Positions 48,601 to 61,008 of a stretch of DNA of 64,000 nucleotides are shown here, piece after piece. The notes below the pieces were generated by a model. That model saw nothing but the letters and a program-made list of their open reading frames with translations, ran no database searches and was not told the origin of the DNA. The translations under genes were made by a program, and so were the position numbers. The DNA is from Chinchilla lanigera (Eukaryota > Chordata > Mammalia > Rodentia > Chinchillidae), in NCBI RefSeq assembly GCF_000276665.1, contig NW_004955484.1:5598520-5662519 (forward strand), given 5' to 3'. Positions within the stretch are counted from its first letter, which is position 1, and each line of letters begins with the position of its first letter.

Positions 48601-49952
48601 TGTCTTTGGCGCTGTCAGGTTGACAAGAGAGGATAAGATTTCATTTCTAGTGGCTCCTCTTAGGTGAATCAACAAGTTTCTCATATCCTTATTTGCCCTT
48701 TGTATTCCATCCTGGTTTTTCTGGTCGTTGTTCCACCTTACTCAATGCTGGACCTCATGTCTTCCCAACCTCCACAGACAGACTTCAGTGCAGAAGACAG
48801 CCTCCCTGAGCCTCATATAGAGGTGCTGGGGCTGCCATGTGGATGTGTTCACTGCTGTACACCAGGAGGTCGTTTGGTCTAGCTTTCACATCAGCAAACG
48901 GTGTCCTTTTTATAGCGCCTCATGCTTGTGACACCTCCTAGGAGTTACAGGGAATAATGCAGAGTCGAGTGTGGTTCTTAATGGACTTCTAATTGAAGCA
49001 TAAAGCCTAGAAGCCAAAATAAACCACCTCTGAGGAGTCTCTTCAGGAACCTTAGCTCAGCTTCGAGTTGTCCCGTCCTCCTCCAATCGGATTCCCTGTC
49101 ACAGATCTGTGAGACAAACCCCTTTCTCTCCACACAGGTCAAGAGGAGACGGTAGAATTTCATTTGGTGTCTATTTGTAAGAGAGTTAGGATGAAGAAAG
49201 CTAGAAGCCACACAGGCATGTGCTTATCACATGGGAATTCTACTAATCCTAGAAGCAGGGCAGCGAAGTCGTGTGCGCGCTACCAAACCACCACACACTG
49301 GATGGGCAAGAGGGTATTCAAAGGAAAGGAGAGAGAAAACTGAAGGGAGGGAGAAAAGCCAGGAAGTTTCCTTTTTAAAGGGACTCTTCCCTACATACTC
49401 AATCCCAGTCCTTTCTGCCTCTGGGAGGGAAAGTGTTACTCAGCTGCAAGGCCTCTTGCTAATTGTGGGTTTTTATTTTTATTTCCTATTACCCTCTCGC
49501 ACGCCTGATGAGATTATTTTACCGGAACTGACACAGCTGGAAGCAGCAGGCATACGTGGAGCCTCTGAGGAGGTGATGCAATTTCATTTTCATTGATCAG
49601 AAATCAGCAGGGCAGTAAGTGATGGGAAATTCCATTAGAAGAAAACTCGCAAGCCATGAGCCTCAACTTCCTAGCCACACCCAAGACCCCCCCAGAGAGA
49701 GGGCAAAGGTCACACTTAGGCCCATCAGAAGCCTTCTCCTCAAAATGGCAGTGCAAGGACAAAGGCCACACTGCCGCTGACTTGGCAGAATGTCTGAGTA
49801 GGGGAGGAAGATCATCAGGACTCCTTGAACCAACAAGGACACCTCAGCTTATCTGGAAGGATTACGCAGACATTTTCCAGGGACCCAGAACAGGATTCCT
49901 TACAGCTAATCCCCACAGCTCTGAAAAACCCAGGCTTAAAGGACTCCTTTCT

Positions 49953-50098
49953 GAGCCAGGAGCCGTGGCCCACATCTGTAATCCCAGACACTTGGGAAGC
50001 TGAGGCAGGAGAACTGACAGTTCAAGCCAATCCGGGCAAGACCCTGTCTTAAAATTTAAAAAAAAATTAAAAAGGGCTGGAGGTGTAGCTCAACACAG
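49953..50098 (+). repeat. B1-ID composite SINE, plus strand
   Basis: gccgtggcccacatctgtaa ... aagaccctgtctt (B1), A-rich linker, then gggctggaggtgtagctcaa (ID). A (CAAG)n-like tail follows to about 50130. Confidence 0.78.
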
Positions 50099-50227
50099 AA
50101 AGAAAACAAGCAAGCAAGCTAGCAAGTGAGCAAGATCTCATTCCAACTGTCAACATACAAGAAAAGAGGAGGCCATGAAGCACCGGTCCTGTCTCCCAAC
50201 CACTCACAGAGATGATCCTGAAGGCAC

Positions 50228-50440
50228 CTACCATTTATTAGTGTCTACTGTGTGCCAGGCACCATGCTAGGTGCTCCACATGCAGGAACTCTGGTCCTCA
50301 CCTCGTGCTCCAAGGTCAATGCTTTTTTCCCCCTCTCCAGAATGGATGAGGAGAGTGAGGGCCAAGAAGGTAGGGCACAGTCACTTGGTACTAATGCCTT
50401 ACTGAGGCCCCACCTCTCACAAACAGCAAAGGAAGGCTGG
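50228..50440 (+). repeat. MIR-like ancient SINE
   Basis: tctactgtgtgccaggcacc ... aatggatgaggagagtgagg ... cacagtcacttgg. Confidence 0.65.
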
Positions 50441-50894
50441 GAGTGAGCAAGAAAGCTCACAGCAAGAGCAGATGAAACACATCTGATCAACCAGTCTGGT
50501 TTTTTCCAGAGGAAGCAGATGAGCAATTCTGATTCATTCACCTCCCTCACGCTCAACACCCCAACAACAGTGCTCCTTGTGTCCAGGCCTGAAACTACAG
50601 GGGAACTTCTCTTCGGAATGTGTAGAATGGCTGCTGTTTTATCAGTTCAGAGCTCTTCCAACTGTTTGCCCAGCAAATACTGCTTGGCTCACCAGAGGTC
50701 TATGGACAAAATAGCAAGGAGCTACCCAAAAAGACCAATTCTAAAAAAAAAAAAAATACCAATAGCCACATGGCCACTTCGCCACATAAAAGGTGAATCA
50801 GAAAAGGCCAGGCTATATATAGGTCCAAAATCAATATTGCTCCCAACAACCTCACACCACCAAAATGACAAATTTTAAGTGTGTGACAAATGCA

Positions 50895-51040
50895 AGGAGC
50901 AAAAACTACTAGTAAGCTTTTACTGAGCACCTAATCTATGACTCAAGAAAGCAGAGCACACAAAAGGCAAGGATCTGGCCTCAGGGAGCTTACAGACTAG
51001 GTTGGGACCAAGAACATCCAGCACATAGCTATCGGTACTG
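50895..51040 (-). mobile_element. L2 3'-end fragment, antisense
   Basis: gcttttactgagcacctaat ... ctcagggagcttacagacta is the reverse of the L2 end. Confidence 0.6.
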
Positions 51041-51155
51041 CTTATAAGGACACATAACATAAAAACATACATGGAGGCCAGGGCAAAACCAGAAACAAAA
51101 AACAAGACTGGAAGGAAATTTGAGCAGAAAATGGAAGTTAAAATGTATATAGCTG

Positions 51156-51262
51156 AGGGGCTGGGGATTTAGCTCAGCGGCAAAAGCGCTTGCCTGGCAA
51201 GCGCAAGGTCGTGAGTTTGGTTCCCGGTACTGGAGAAAAACCAAAAACCAAAAACCAAAAAA
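51156..51262 (+). repeat. Young ID SINE with 16-bp target duplication
   Basis: aggggctggggatttagctc ... tttggttcccggtactgg and a CCAAAAA tail. aaaatgtatatagctg occurs at 51140-51155 and 51263-51278. Confidence 0.93.
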
Positions 51263-51539
51263 AAAATGTATATAGCTGTGACCTATCTATCCAGCCATAA
51301 ATTTGGCTCTAAGGTATAAAAGTCAAAAAGAAAACATACTAACTTGATTCAGGTGCACTGTTCGTAAGTCCAAGAGAAAAAAGAAGCCAGTTGGTCAGGA
51401 TTACTGAATTCCAATTGTTTCTCAAAAGTGGGAGAAGAGGGGGAAGAAGGGAGCCTGCAGCCTTGTCTCCCTGGTCTCTTTAGGGAAGTAATAATGAGGA
51501 TGCTTGAGTGTGAAGCCATCCAGTCTCACTACTTCCTTT

Positions 51540-51650
51540 GACAGACAAGAATAATGACCCCAGAGGGTGTTGGTGGTTTGCAGAAGGTCAGACAGCTGGT
51601 CAGTGGCACAGTGAGAATGAGGGCCTGGGTATCTCACGCCACACTAACAG
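51540..51650 (+). repeat. MIR-like fragment
   Basis: ttgcagaaggtcagacagct, ggtcagtggcacagtgagaa, acagtgctctttctccc follow the MIR order. Confidence 0.6.
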
Positions 51651-51909
51651 TGCTCTTTCTCCCACATGTAGCCACTCTGCATTAGCCTTCAAAGTGCGTG
51701 GGCTCAAGGGGGAGGAAGGGGGTTGGTAGTTGAGCAGAAGGACTGTTCCAGATGAAGAGAGACCTAAGAACCAAACATCTAAATGCCTTACGCAGACCTC
51801 CCTTGAATAGCAATTTTAACCAACCAACTGTATAAAAAAACACGTTGGGGACCATTGGGGAAATGAGAATCACAATTTAGGATTAGATGATGTTAAGAAA
51901 TTGTCAGAC

Positions 51910-52067
51910 AACAATATGCAATATAACAAGCATTGTTGAATCCCTACCATCTTGTGTCTTTAATGGTTTGATCAATCTTGCATTCTTACATCTAGTAATC
52001 TGAACAACTTCGCTGAAGATAACAATATGTGCTATAACAACCATTGTTAATCCCTATCATCTTGTTT
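51910..52067 (+). repeat. Two diverged 48-bp direct repeats
   Basis: aacaatatgcaatataacaa... (51910-51957) and aacaatatgtgctataacaa... (52021-52067), both ending in a tccctaycatcttgt motif. About 85% identical. Confidence 0.8.
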
Positions 52068-52154
52068 GAAGTCCTGCATCATTTGTTTTTGTCTTCATTG
52101 TTGTTATTTTGGGTTTTTTTCTCTTTATAATAAAAAAAAAGAGAAATGTCAGAG

Positions 52155-52340
52155 CATCATGGTACATGTTAGTTTCTTGGAAGCCTGAGGTAAAAGGACC
52201 ATGAGTTTGAGGCCAGCCTGGGCAACACGGTGAGCTCCTGTTTTAGAAAGGGCCAGGGGTGTAGTTAAATGAGTGTAGTTAAATTGAGCCTAGCATGCTC
52301 AACACGCTTTAGCATGCAAACCCAAGCATTTAAAAACAAA
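52155..52340 (+). repeat. Degenerate B1-ID composite SINE
   Basis: ggtacatgttagtttcttgg ... gaggccagcctgggcaacac, then gggccaggggtgtagttaaa. Confidence 0.65.
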
Positions 52341-52379
52341 AAGCAAAGTCACCCTTAGCTACCAGTGACATCTGAAATA

Positions 52380-52531
52380 CCTTGGTTCATGAACTTAATT
52401 CTTTCCACGTTTCCAAATCAAATGCAATGGTTAGGTTCACTGTGGACCTTATGGGCAAATCTGATTTGATTCTCATCCAATTCAGGGTTTGTGACCAGAA
52501 ACATGGAAAGAATTAAGTTTGTGAACCAAGG
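52380..52531 (+). mobile_element. 152-bp Tc1/mariner-type MITE with intact ends
   Basis: 34-bp terminal inverted repeats (left starts ccttggttcatgaacttaat) match at 31 of 34 positions and are flanked on both sides by TA (52378-52379, 52532-52533). No coding capacity. Family name not recalled with confidence. Confidence 0.85.
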
Positions 52532-52572
52532 TAACAGCATTGGCCAGAACCAAGTTATTAATAATAGAAAAT

Positions 52573-52602
52573 AAATGAATGAATGAATGAATGAATGAAT
52601 GA
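52573..52602 (+). repeat. (GAAT)n microsatellite
   Basis: About seven tetranucleotide units. Confidence 0.95.
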
Positions 52603-52772
52603 GGCAACTGCTGTATCATTACATGTATTGAGCAAAAATTGGCCTGTTCACAAACATTAATTGCCTAAGATTACACAGCACAGCTGATTTAGAGCTTGAA
52701 GCCCACATGTGATTAAGAAAAAATAAATCAGAAACCTCCAGTGCTTGATTTAATGGGTTAAAAAGTACTTTT

Positions 52773-52864
52773 TGTTTGTTTGTTTTCCGGTACCGGGAAT
52801 CAAACTCACGACCTTGCGCTTGCCAGGCAGGCACTGTGCTGCTGAGCTAAATCCCCAGCCCCCC
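52773..52864 (-). repeat. Young ID SINE with 12-bp target duplication
   Basis: ccggtaccgggaatcaaact ... gctgagctaaatccccagcc. aaaagtactttt occurs at 52761-52772 and 52865-52876. Confidence 0.93.
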
Positions 52865-53269
52865 AAAAGTACTTTTAATACTTTCATTAGGTTTAAAAAA
52901 TATGGACATGTTTACCAATCACCGTTTGGAAGTTCCCTGTCTCAGCATGAATGTTCCATGAGTCATCTTAACACCCTAGGAATGGCTGAACTGAGCTGCT
53001 GTCCTCCTACTGGGCTGGTTTTGTAGAGTAGATCTGCCAGTAAACGGCCCAATGGGAAGTGGCCTTCTAGCCATATGTGGTCTCCACACCCCCCATCACC
53101 AGCCCCTCCCTTTCTAACTTCAGGGTGTCCACAAGGGTGCTGGGAGCTCCTGGCAAATACCCCACAGTGGACTCTGCCACACTAACATAGTAAGCTGACC
53201 AAAAGCATAGACACACCCAGCACCAACCTCTTCAGGAACAAATCGCAATACTCCTCTAACATACACAGT

Positions 53270-53465
53270 GCTTTATACACGTTCAAATACTCGTATATTC
53301 ACTTCTCATCTGACCTCCAACAACCTTTTTAAATAGAGTAGGAATCAAACTTCGGATTTTACAGGCTAAAAAATTCAAACATCAGAGTGACTACTACGAG
53401 TCACGCAGGTCACACAGCTGGTTAAGTACCAAAGCAAGGACAAGTCTCCAGGTTCCTACTGCAGT
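53270..53465 (+). repeat. MIR SINE
   Basis: ggattttacaggctaaaaaa, gtcacgcaggtcacacagct, ggttaagtaccaaagcaagg, tactgcagtgctctt follow the MIR order. Confidence 0.75.
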
Positions 53466-53651
53466 GCTCTTCTCTCTGTGAAGAATTCACTTCCTTCAAG
53501 AAAGTCACCAGCTCTCAGAGACATGGGAAGGGTAAAGACAGACATCTACCTGCGGTACACAGAAACCCAGCATCCTTCAAAAACACCTTTCATCTAAACA
53601 AGAGAAAGTGCACCAAAGACCTCAGAAAGAATATAGGTAGAGTTATGAATA

Positions 53652-53907
53652 CAGGTTGAGACTCACTATTCTGAAAAGCCAAAACCCCAACTAGAAAGTT
53701 CTACATACCATGAAACAAAATTACTAACAATTCCATATAAAATTACCTTCAGGCTATGTGTATAAGGGGCATATAAAAATGAGTTTTGTCCTTAGATTTG
53801 GGTCCCATCCCAGATATTTTATGTTGTCTATGCAAATACCCATGGCCCCATGTAAAACCTAAGACACTTTTGGTCCCCAGCATTTTGGATAAGGGATATT
53901 CAATGTG
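53652..53907 (-). mobile_element. 256-bp Tigger-like element with both ends and TA duplication
   Basis: Left end caggttgagactcactatt and right end ataagggatattcaatgtg form imperfect inverted repeats, each bordered by TA (53650-53651, 53908-53909). Internal sequence (agatttgggtcccatcccag) is the reverse of the 20074 copy. Confidence 0.75.
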
Positions 53908-54880
53908 TAACATCAAATACTGACTTGTTCCAAACAGGCAAGCATCTTAATAGGAAGATATTAAGTCATAGAGTTTTACATAGATCGGGGCCTAGAAAAC
54001 AAATTCAGGGAAGCACGAAGTGCCACAAAGTAAAAAAATAAAAAGGTGTTAGGCTGAGTACAACTACCATGATACCTTCTGCTCCACAGACAACACCGCT
54101 GCCTGAAACAGTTATCCACTCGGCTCAAAAACTATTTGCAAGACCAGGTAATAAGCTGCCAGCTTATTAGGTGCTGCTCATGAATGAGCCTCAGTCTAGA
54201 AGAGCAGAGGTTCAATGCAGAGTTCAAGTGAAGATCAGAGGGGAAAGGTGACCTGGAGCACAGCAGTCAACCTGCACACATCTGCATGAAGCCAAACAGA
54301 AGGAAGCCGGCTTATTTTCTATCATGAATGTCTTCTCTTCTACAAGGGTGGGCAGATTCTTTGGTGAACTCTCTGATACCACGGTGGAGCCCATAGGGCC
54401 CCAGTTCCCATCACAATGGAAAACAAAACTTACTAGTCAACTTGATGTTCAGGGATTAGGAAGACCATTAACGCCCAAAATGGAACTTTCTGAGTTAGGG
54501 AACCAAGAGTCCAGCAGAAGAAGGATAAGGGATGAAGGCTAAGGGTCCAGAATACAAAACATGACCGGGATCCTTTGACTCCTCATTGAAGAGAGGGTGA
54601 CCTCAGCAGGGAGAGAAGTTCAGAAGGTTGACCTGTTTAAGCCATGGCCCTCTGTGAAGTCTCCAACCCCAAGGAGATGACCATCTCCACCAGCTTCCCA
54701 TTGGGAAGGAAGAGGGCTACCATGACTCCTTGGAGCCCTCCCTCTCAGCATAATTCTATTTCCTTACTGCTAGTATGCCTGGGCCCTGCTGGATTATAGA
54801 GGAAGACCCTGTTCATCAAGCACACAGCCAAGGTCTAATCTTGCCATTACTGCTCTGACCACACCAGTGATAGCTTACAG

Positions 54881-54961
54881 CAGTGGTGGCGAACCTATGG
54901 CACACATCCCACAGCGGGCTGTTTGTTAGCACAGAAAGCTCTAAAAGGTTTGCCATCGCTG
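54881..54961 (+). mobile_element. 81-bp hAT-type MITE
   Basis: Starts cagtggtggcgaacctatgg and ends aggtttgccatcgctg. The ends are imperfect inverted repeats (CAGtGgTGGCgAACCT against CAGcGaTGGCaAACCT). The flanks gcttacag (54873-54880) and gcttagaa (54962-54969) look like a diverged 8-bp target duplication, the length hAT elements make. Confidence 0.75.
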
Positions 54962-55549
54962 GCTTAGAATTTCTATCTTCTACTCAAACTCTATACCCTG
55001 GCTTCCTGATTCTCTCATGCATGGATCCTTGACTGCTTAGAGCCTGAGCTCCATGAGCAGAAATCCCATACAGCTGCCACCCCTTGTGTATGCCTGCCTC
55101 CACTACTCCAAAATCAGTCCCAGGTCCTCACCTCAATCACATACCTGCTGGCTTCCCTCTCCATCTGATAAAGTTCCACTCCTGGTTCTCAGTGCCCGAT
55201 GGGCAACCACAAGGATAAAGAAGCACAGGTTGCAGCCTCACAAGAAGGGCAAGAAAGTGGTATCTGCACCAAACTGACTCACCTGCTAAGCCCACTCGTG
55301 CTTCCTCCTTGATTCCCCTATGACTCCATGAAATCTGTGTTTACAAACTTTAAATATTTACTCCTGAGATGTGGGAGAGGGCTTCCTGATAGAGATCAAT
55401 GTGGTTCAAGGTGAACTGCACTCGTTTTGATGGATCTGCAATGTTGAGGACCCCATGGTGGTCTTCAGTAAGACTGGGCCAAAAGGGGTAAGCCTCACTA
55501 TGGGGTACAAGCTTAGCCCTGGGATTCCATAGAATATATATAGAAAATG

Positions 55550-55660
55550 TTATATATTATATGTGTATGTGCCCATGCATATATAACATATATGTATACA
55601 CCTATATACATAAACATATGTATGTCTATAAACCTACACACACATACATGCATCTCTCTC
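55550..55660 (+). repeat. AT-rich (ATGTAT)-like low-complexity tract
   Basis: Alternating tatata/catata/tgtatg sequence with no gene. Confidence 0.8.
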
Positions 55661-56390
55661 ATCTAAAACAAAATAGAACAACTAAAAGAGGGGGAAAAAA
55701 TGCAAAAAGCCTCCCACACACCACCACCACTACCACCACCAAAACTCCAGTGGAAAGATCTTGTCCCAAAACTTCCTGGATGATTGTCACATAATACTAC
55801 TGAATCCTTACATGACAGACTGCCTACTGGCTTGGTGTGCGGAGTGGACCCCAGTTACTTTCCTACAGAAAACTGTCCTTACTGCCTTCTTTTCAGCAGG
55901 AGGGAAGGAGAATGTAAACATTAACCAGACCAGAGACAGGACAGCCAGTGGTAATGATATAATCTCAGAAGGCACCACGATCTATCTCCAACATTCTGTC
56001 ATCTGATGATCACCTGTTTGATTTCAGACACTCATTGGTCCAGGGGAACCTGAATCCTAGAACTAGATGTCCCCAAATAAGTGGTTTGTCTCTACCAGTA
56101 AAATGCAGATCATAGAACAAGTGCGAGAAGAGTCCCAGGAATGCCTGTTGCACAAGGGCGTGAGAGCTACAGGCCTCAAGTGAATTCTTCACACACCAAC
56201 CTGGCCCCAGTGAGGGCAAGCGTGGAGCTGGAAGAACAGTGGCCAGGCCCAAGGCAGGGACAACACAGAATTTTCACTCTTCACAATTCGAGTTCCTGAG
56301 ACACAGCTGCAACCCCACTGCTGTAATCATTTTATTTCATACACTGTCTCCACACACACACAGCAAAGACACCTTTAAGAAACTGCTTGA

Positions 56391-56440
56391 GTTTCCAGAT
56401 CCACTGCTTAATTTAGTTTCCAGATCCACTGTTTAAAACA
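56391..56440 (+). repeat. 25-bp tandem duplication
   Basis: gtttccagatccactg begins both 56391-56415 and 56416-56440; few differences between copies. Confidence 0.9.
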
Positions 56441-56614
56441 CTTCCATCTCCTCGATGTTTTAAGATAAAAGCTGTGTTCGCCTCACTGGCCAGCTGTCAA
56501 ATTCCAGTACTCGCCTGGGCTACGACCAGATCGGTCTTCCGTCCAACCATGGAAGGCACGGTCCCCACCGGCAGAGCAGGGGTTAATGGAAGTTGACCGC
56601 AGCACAGTTGTTAA

Positions 56615-56668
56615 GGTAATCAATATCACTGAGATACTAAAGCAGCATAAGCCACAATATTGATTGCC
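56615..56668. promoter_or_regulatory. Inverted pair of ONECUT-like sites
   Basis: GGTAATCAATAT (56615-56626) and ATATTGATTGCC (56657-56668) are inverted copies (11 of 12), each containing the ATTGATT core bound by ONECUT/HNF6 factors. They lie in unique DNA. Motif evidence only. Confidence 0.3.
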
Positions 56669-57744
56669 AAGCAGATGATAAAACTGTTTATTATGATAAT
56701 TGCAGGGTCCCTGCAAGATGCTCCTAGTGCTTCCTAAAGCTGTTTACAAAACTAATAAAGATTTGCCATTTCAAGGACTTTCCTTTTAACCATCCCCATC
56801 TCCCCAAGCTCTTACCCCTACCCTTTGCCAGCTACCAAAAAGCGAGCCTCAACCCCGGACTATCAAGACAAGCAATTTCAGTTTATCTTGGGTGCAGCAA
56901 CTGTCTAGGGACCCTAAGGAACAGCCTGTCCTCCTACACCCTTGCCCTGCCCCCAACTTCACTAAAGAAGACGGAAGCCCAGCCGTCAGACACTTAGGGT
57001 GTGCAGATTTCCTCCTCGGAACCTGCCATGTCATAATTATGGGGTTTTATCGATGGAGGGGGGCTGCTCAGGGCTCTTTGGGCTGACATCCATTTGTTAT
57101 AACACATTTAAGAAACCGCACCACCTTGGTTGGTAATTAAAACTTCTCTGGAGAACTTGGTGGCCGTGGAACTAAGAGAACAGGGTCAAACATGGTTTCT
57201 AGAACGCGTTTCCAGCAGCACAACTCAAGGATGACTTTGGCTGCTGGACTGAGCAGAGGGCTCGAGTTCTATCATGCCCAGTGCAACAGCTTAGTTTTAT
57301 TAACAGTGGAAATTAACTCCTTACTGGTCACCAACAGCCATCTGCCTTGATATGGACAGCATGGCCATTCACATGGTGCTGTTATACTCAAGAAGAACAG
57401 GTATGCAGTCATCTCACAGGTAGCATCGTGTTCTTCAAACTGCACAAGGGAAAACAATGAATCGAGTCCTGAAGGGCAGTAGAATGGCCTCAGTACTTAG
57501 GTGTGTTTCCAGAGCATGAAAGGAGTTGAAAAGGAAATTAGGTGTTCAGGAAAACCCAGAAGCCAGTCAATTAGCAAGTGGAAGATGAGCCCCCATCCCT
57601 CACCCAGCCCTCAAGAGCTTTGGTTCAATCCATAGCAGCCAAGAGGATTTACCCAGAGGAGAGTTTGACTGGACTTGGCCTTTAAAACCACATTTGCAAT
57701 TTAGGGGGCAGGTGGGACAAAGTATGAAGATGTGGAGATAGCTT

Positions 57745-57815
57745 CTTCCTCTTTCTTTCTTTTTCTTTTCTTTCTTTTTCTTTCTTTCTTCCTTTCTTTC
57801 TTTCCTTCTTTTCTC
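57745..57815 (+). repeat. (TTTC)n-rich pyrimidine tract
   Basis: ttctttcttttt... low complexity. Confidence 0.9.
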
Positions 57816-60429
57816 CAATCAAAGCAGGGAGAACTTGTTCGCAAAAACTTCTACCTGGCTTAGGAAGCGAAGACCCTACCTTGCCGCGTCTCTCTCCCTT
57901 CGAGTTGCCCCAGGCTGCCTCTGCACACACTCGCAGTTTAGTGTCTTGGGCTAGTGCAGACACGCAGCTCTTTTGTCGACACCTGGGTCTGCCCCACCCA
58001 CTCCCAATCACACAGAAATCAGAAAACTGGAGCCAGTTTCATGTAAAGTGTAATCCCTTTGCCAAAGACCTTGCCATGAACTCACAGATACCACACCACG
58101 GCTGGAAGGGATGCACTAGGGATTGGTTTAACCTGGTTACCTGCTCTCACAGGAACTATTTGGCAAACAGGAATGGCCGGAGGAAATCGAGGCTTCCCTG
58201 TTACTGCATTTCATGAACAATACAGGTCCAGGAAAAGGGCAAAGGACAAAGAGTCACTACCTACAAAATTCTAGGCTGGACCCTGTACTCATTCACAGGG
58301 GCCCCAGGATCCACGTTAACGAACACCTCCTTGGATTTGATATCAAAAGAAAGTTTAATGTGAAGTGTGAATAATTCTGCTGTTACCTTTTAACCTCACT
58401 TGCACATATTAGTTGTACTGTGAACAATAACTTCAACAAAAAATATATCCTAAGAATGATATGGTCCACACTTGGAAACACGCCCGCAACGGCCAGCTGA
58501 GCCTGCCTAAGTGCTAAGAACCATTTAGGAGCATTGTAAACCATTAGGGCCATTAGCTCTAATTTGACCTCAACAAAATAAATCAACCTGCTAGGAACAA
58601 ATTTAGAAGCTTTCCAAAGTCAAGTTCTCAAACCCTTGAAAGGCTCACAAGCACAATGCAGGGCAGGGAACAAATGGGCAGCTCTGGAGCTATTCTCAGC
58701 TCCCACCTTCCCTGCAACCAACGGAAGAGAGCAGGCATAGCTGGGCCATGGACTCAGGATCTTCTCAAGCCACTGGATCTAGAAGCCGTGACCACTGAGG
58801 CAGAGCATGCCAGCTGGAACATATCTGCCACTGCGAGGATGGGGTCCACTCCATTCCTTTCTCCAAGTTCATACTGTTTACATTTCCTATCTATACTGCT
58901 ATTTATGACTGCAGTCAAAGAACATAGATATTTGAGTCCATTTCTAAGATATCCTGACTGGCTTTCTGCAGGGGTGGTTCTCAGCAACCAATCTGCGTTC
59001 ACCCAACCTTTCCACCTTCAAACGGGCAGGTATCATTTACATTAAGAATCATGACACCCCACATTAATACCTGTGTCAACATAATAAATAAGTTCTCCAA
59101 CAAAACTTATAACCATCAGCATGCACTATAAATTTAAATTGCAAAATCGTCATAAATTTTCATCTTTGTTCTCCACTGATAATTACTTACTGCATTTTTT
59201 AACGCTGATGGCACTGCCCTGATGAAGAAGCCAGAAGCAAAATGAACTATAGCACCATCAAATCCCACCAGCCAATGGAAGAAGCAAGCTAAGAACACGT
59301 ATGCTAGGCAAGCAGGCAGTTAGCATGTGTACATCAACAGTCCTTCCTTTGTTTAAGTGATAAAGAAAAATATACTGTATAATCATGTCATCTGTCTCTT
59401 ACACAAGGAAGAAATAAGTAGCAAAGGTAATGGCAAAACAAGTTAGCAGTAACAGGAGAACGGAGGGGGGACGCAGCACATAGAGTTCTCTAACTCAAGA
59501 GTCTGAATTGTTAAAAGCTGAGTAATCCTTTCCAGCTCCACCCAACATGAATTTCCAGGTATCAAATTATATGTTAATTACACGAATGTGAAGTTATATG
59601 AGGGGAAGTGGTGTTAGTCAGCACTCAGGGGGTGGAAGTTCAGTAAAACTTGAGTTTTGTAAAGTATGTTTTATGCACAGGCCTGGGCTTCCTCTGGTTT
59701 AGGAAAATGAGGAATTCAGAACGAGAGGCTCAAGTTATCACTCCACATCTTCCCCTCCCCAGGCACTGCAGCCTGGTCTCCAGGCCTTCCTAGCTGCACT
59801 TTCCTGGCCTAGGACTCAGGTGCCTTTCCTTTCTGTGCATTTATTACACAGATTAAACAGCGCTGCATCTTGGCCTTGGCCAGAGTCAGTTGCTCGAAAG
59901 ACATGGAGGAGCAGTTCCAAAGAATGTACAGAAGAGGGGCACACTAACCTCTGAGCACCGGCCCTCAGCAACCTCCGAGGTTTGGGACAGCACCAGGTTC
60001 TAGAGGGTCCTGGCCTCTGGAGCCAGGGAAATACATCCTACCTGTGAAAGAAGAGTACTCAGAGTTCTGAAACTGCTCCAAAAGCTTGTGTCTCAGACTG
60101 CAGGAATGTTATCAAAATGACACATCGTCCACTGTCTCCAAGGAGGCCTCCTTCAATAGTGCGCACTGATCCTGCCCTGATCTGACAGGGAAGCGGTATG
60201 GAGGAGCGCAAGCCTGTCCTGACCAGTGTAGGGCCAAACAGATGATGGAACCTGAGCACTCAGGAGCTTGGTGCAGCTGCTCAGCGATCTGAGAAGGGAC
60301 CTAGCCAGGGAGAGTTGTACAGTCTCTTCTTCCCAGCCCTTCCTGCTTTAAACAATAACACACTCAACAGGCAGATATGGGAGAAGCACTAAAACCTTGA
60401 AGTGGGTCAATAATAAATCCTGCACATAC

Positions 60430-60570
60430 TACGTATAGCATTAGTACATGATTGGTGTGCTGTATAGTATAAAGTATAATATAGTAGATAGTATCAGTAT
60501 ACTATAATATTACCATAATCTATGCAATAGAGTATGCAGTAGTACTATATGCATGGCTAAGAGTGTACGC
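60430..60570 (+). repeat. AT-rich (AGTATA)-like tract
   Basis: Degenerate repetition of agtata/gtagta motifs. Confidence 0.7.
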
Positions 60571-60642
60571 TATGAGCTGGCAGTCTAATAAAGGGGATAA
60601 TGTAAAGGTACGGGTACAAGGATTTTTGTTTAAGTTCATTTT

Positions 60643-60720
60643 GTCTTGGGAGCACTGGGAATTGAACCCAGAACCTTAAGCATGGTAGGCAAGTGCTCCA
60701 CACTGGGTTGTTAACCTACT
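60643..60720 (-). repeat. Old ID SINE, minus strand
   Basis: gagcactgggaattgaaccc ... aagtgctccacactgggttg. Confidence 0.7.
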
Positions 60721-60849
60721 TTGGGTCTCAAGTTCATCAGAAATGTCACAGGTATAAGAGATTGTTTTTGTCCCACTGGATGTAAGGATTACTGAGGGCA
60801 TCAAGTATTTAGAGCACAGTAGATGCTTCTTAAGTGTTAGCTATTAACA

Positions 60850-60881
60850 TTCATACATACATACATACATACATACATAAA
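60850..60881 (+). repeat. (CATA)n microsatellite
   Basis: About seven units. Confidence 0.95.
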
Positions 60882-61008
60882 GAACATATCCTCGTTTCAT
60901 TTGCTTAACAATCCAGCAAAGACCTGTGCTCATCTTTAAGGCTCAGAAAAGCAGAGAGACTTGCCTGCACTCAGGCACCTGGCGAGCCGCCTTGGAAACA
61001 GGCACAGG

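Noticed and set aside
55053..55277. Basic ORF (RIKKHRLQPHKKGKKV) resembling a ribosomal-protein pseudogene
   Set aside because: The similarity is only Lys/Arg richness. I could not align it to any ribosomal protein.
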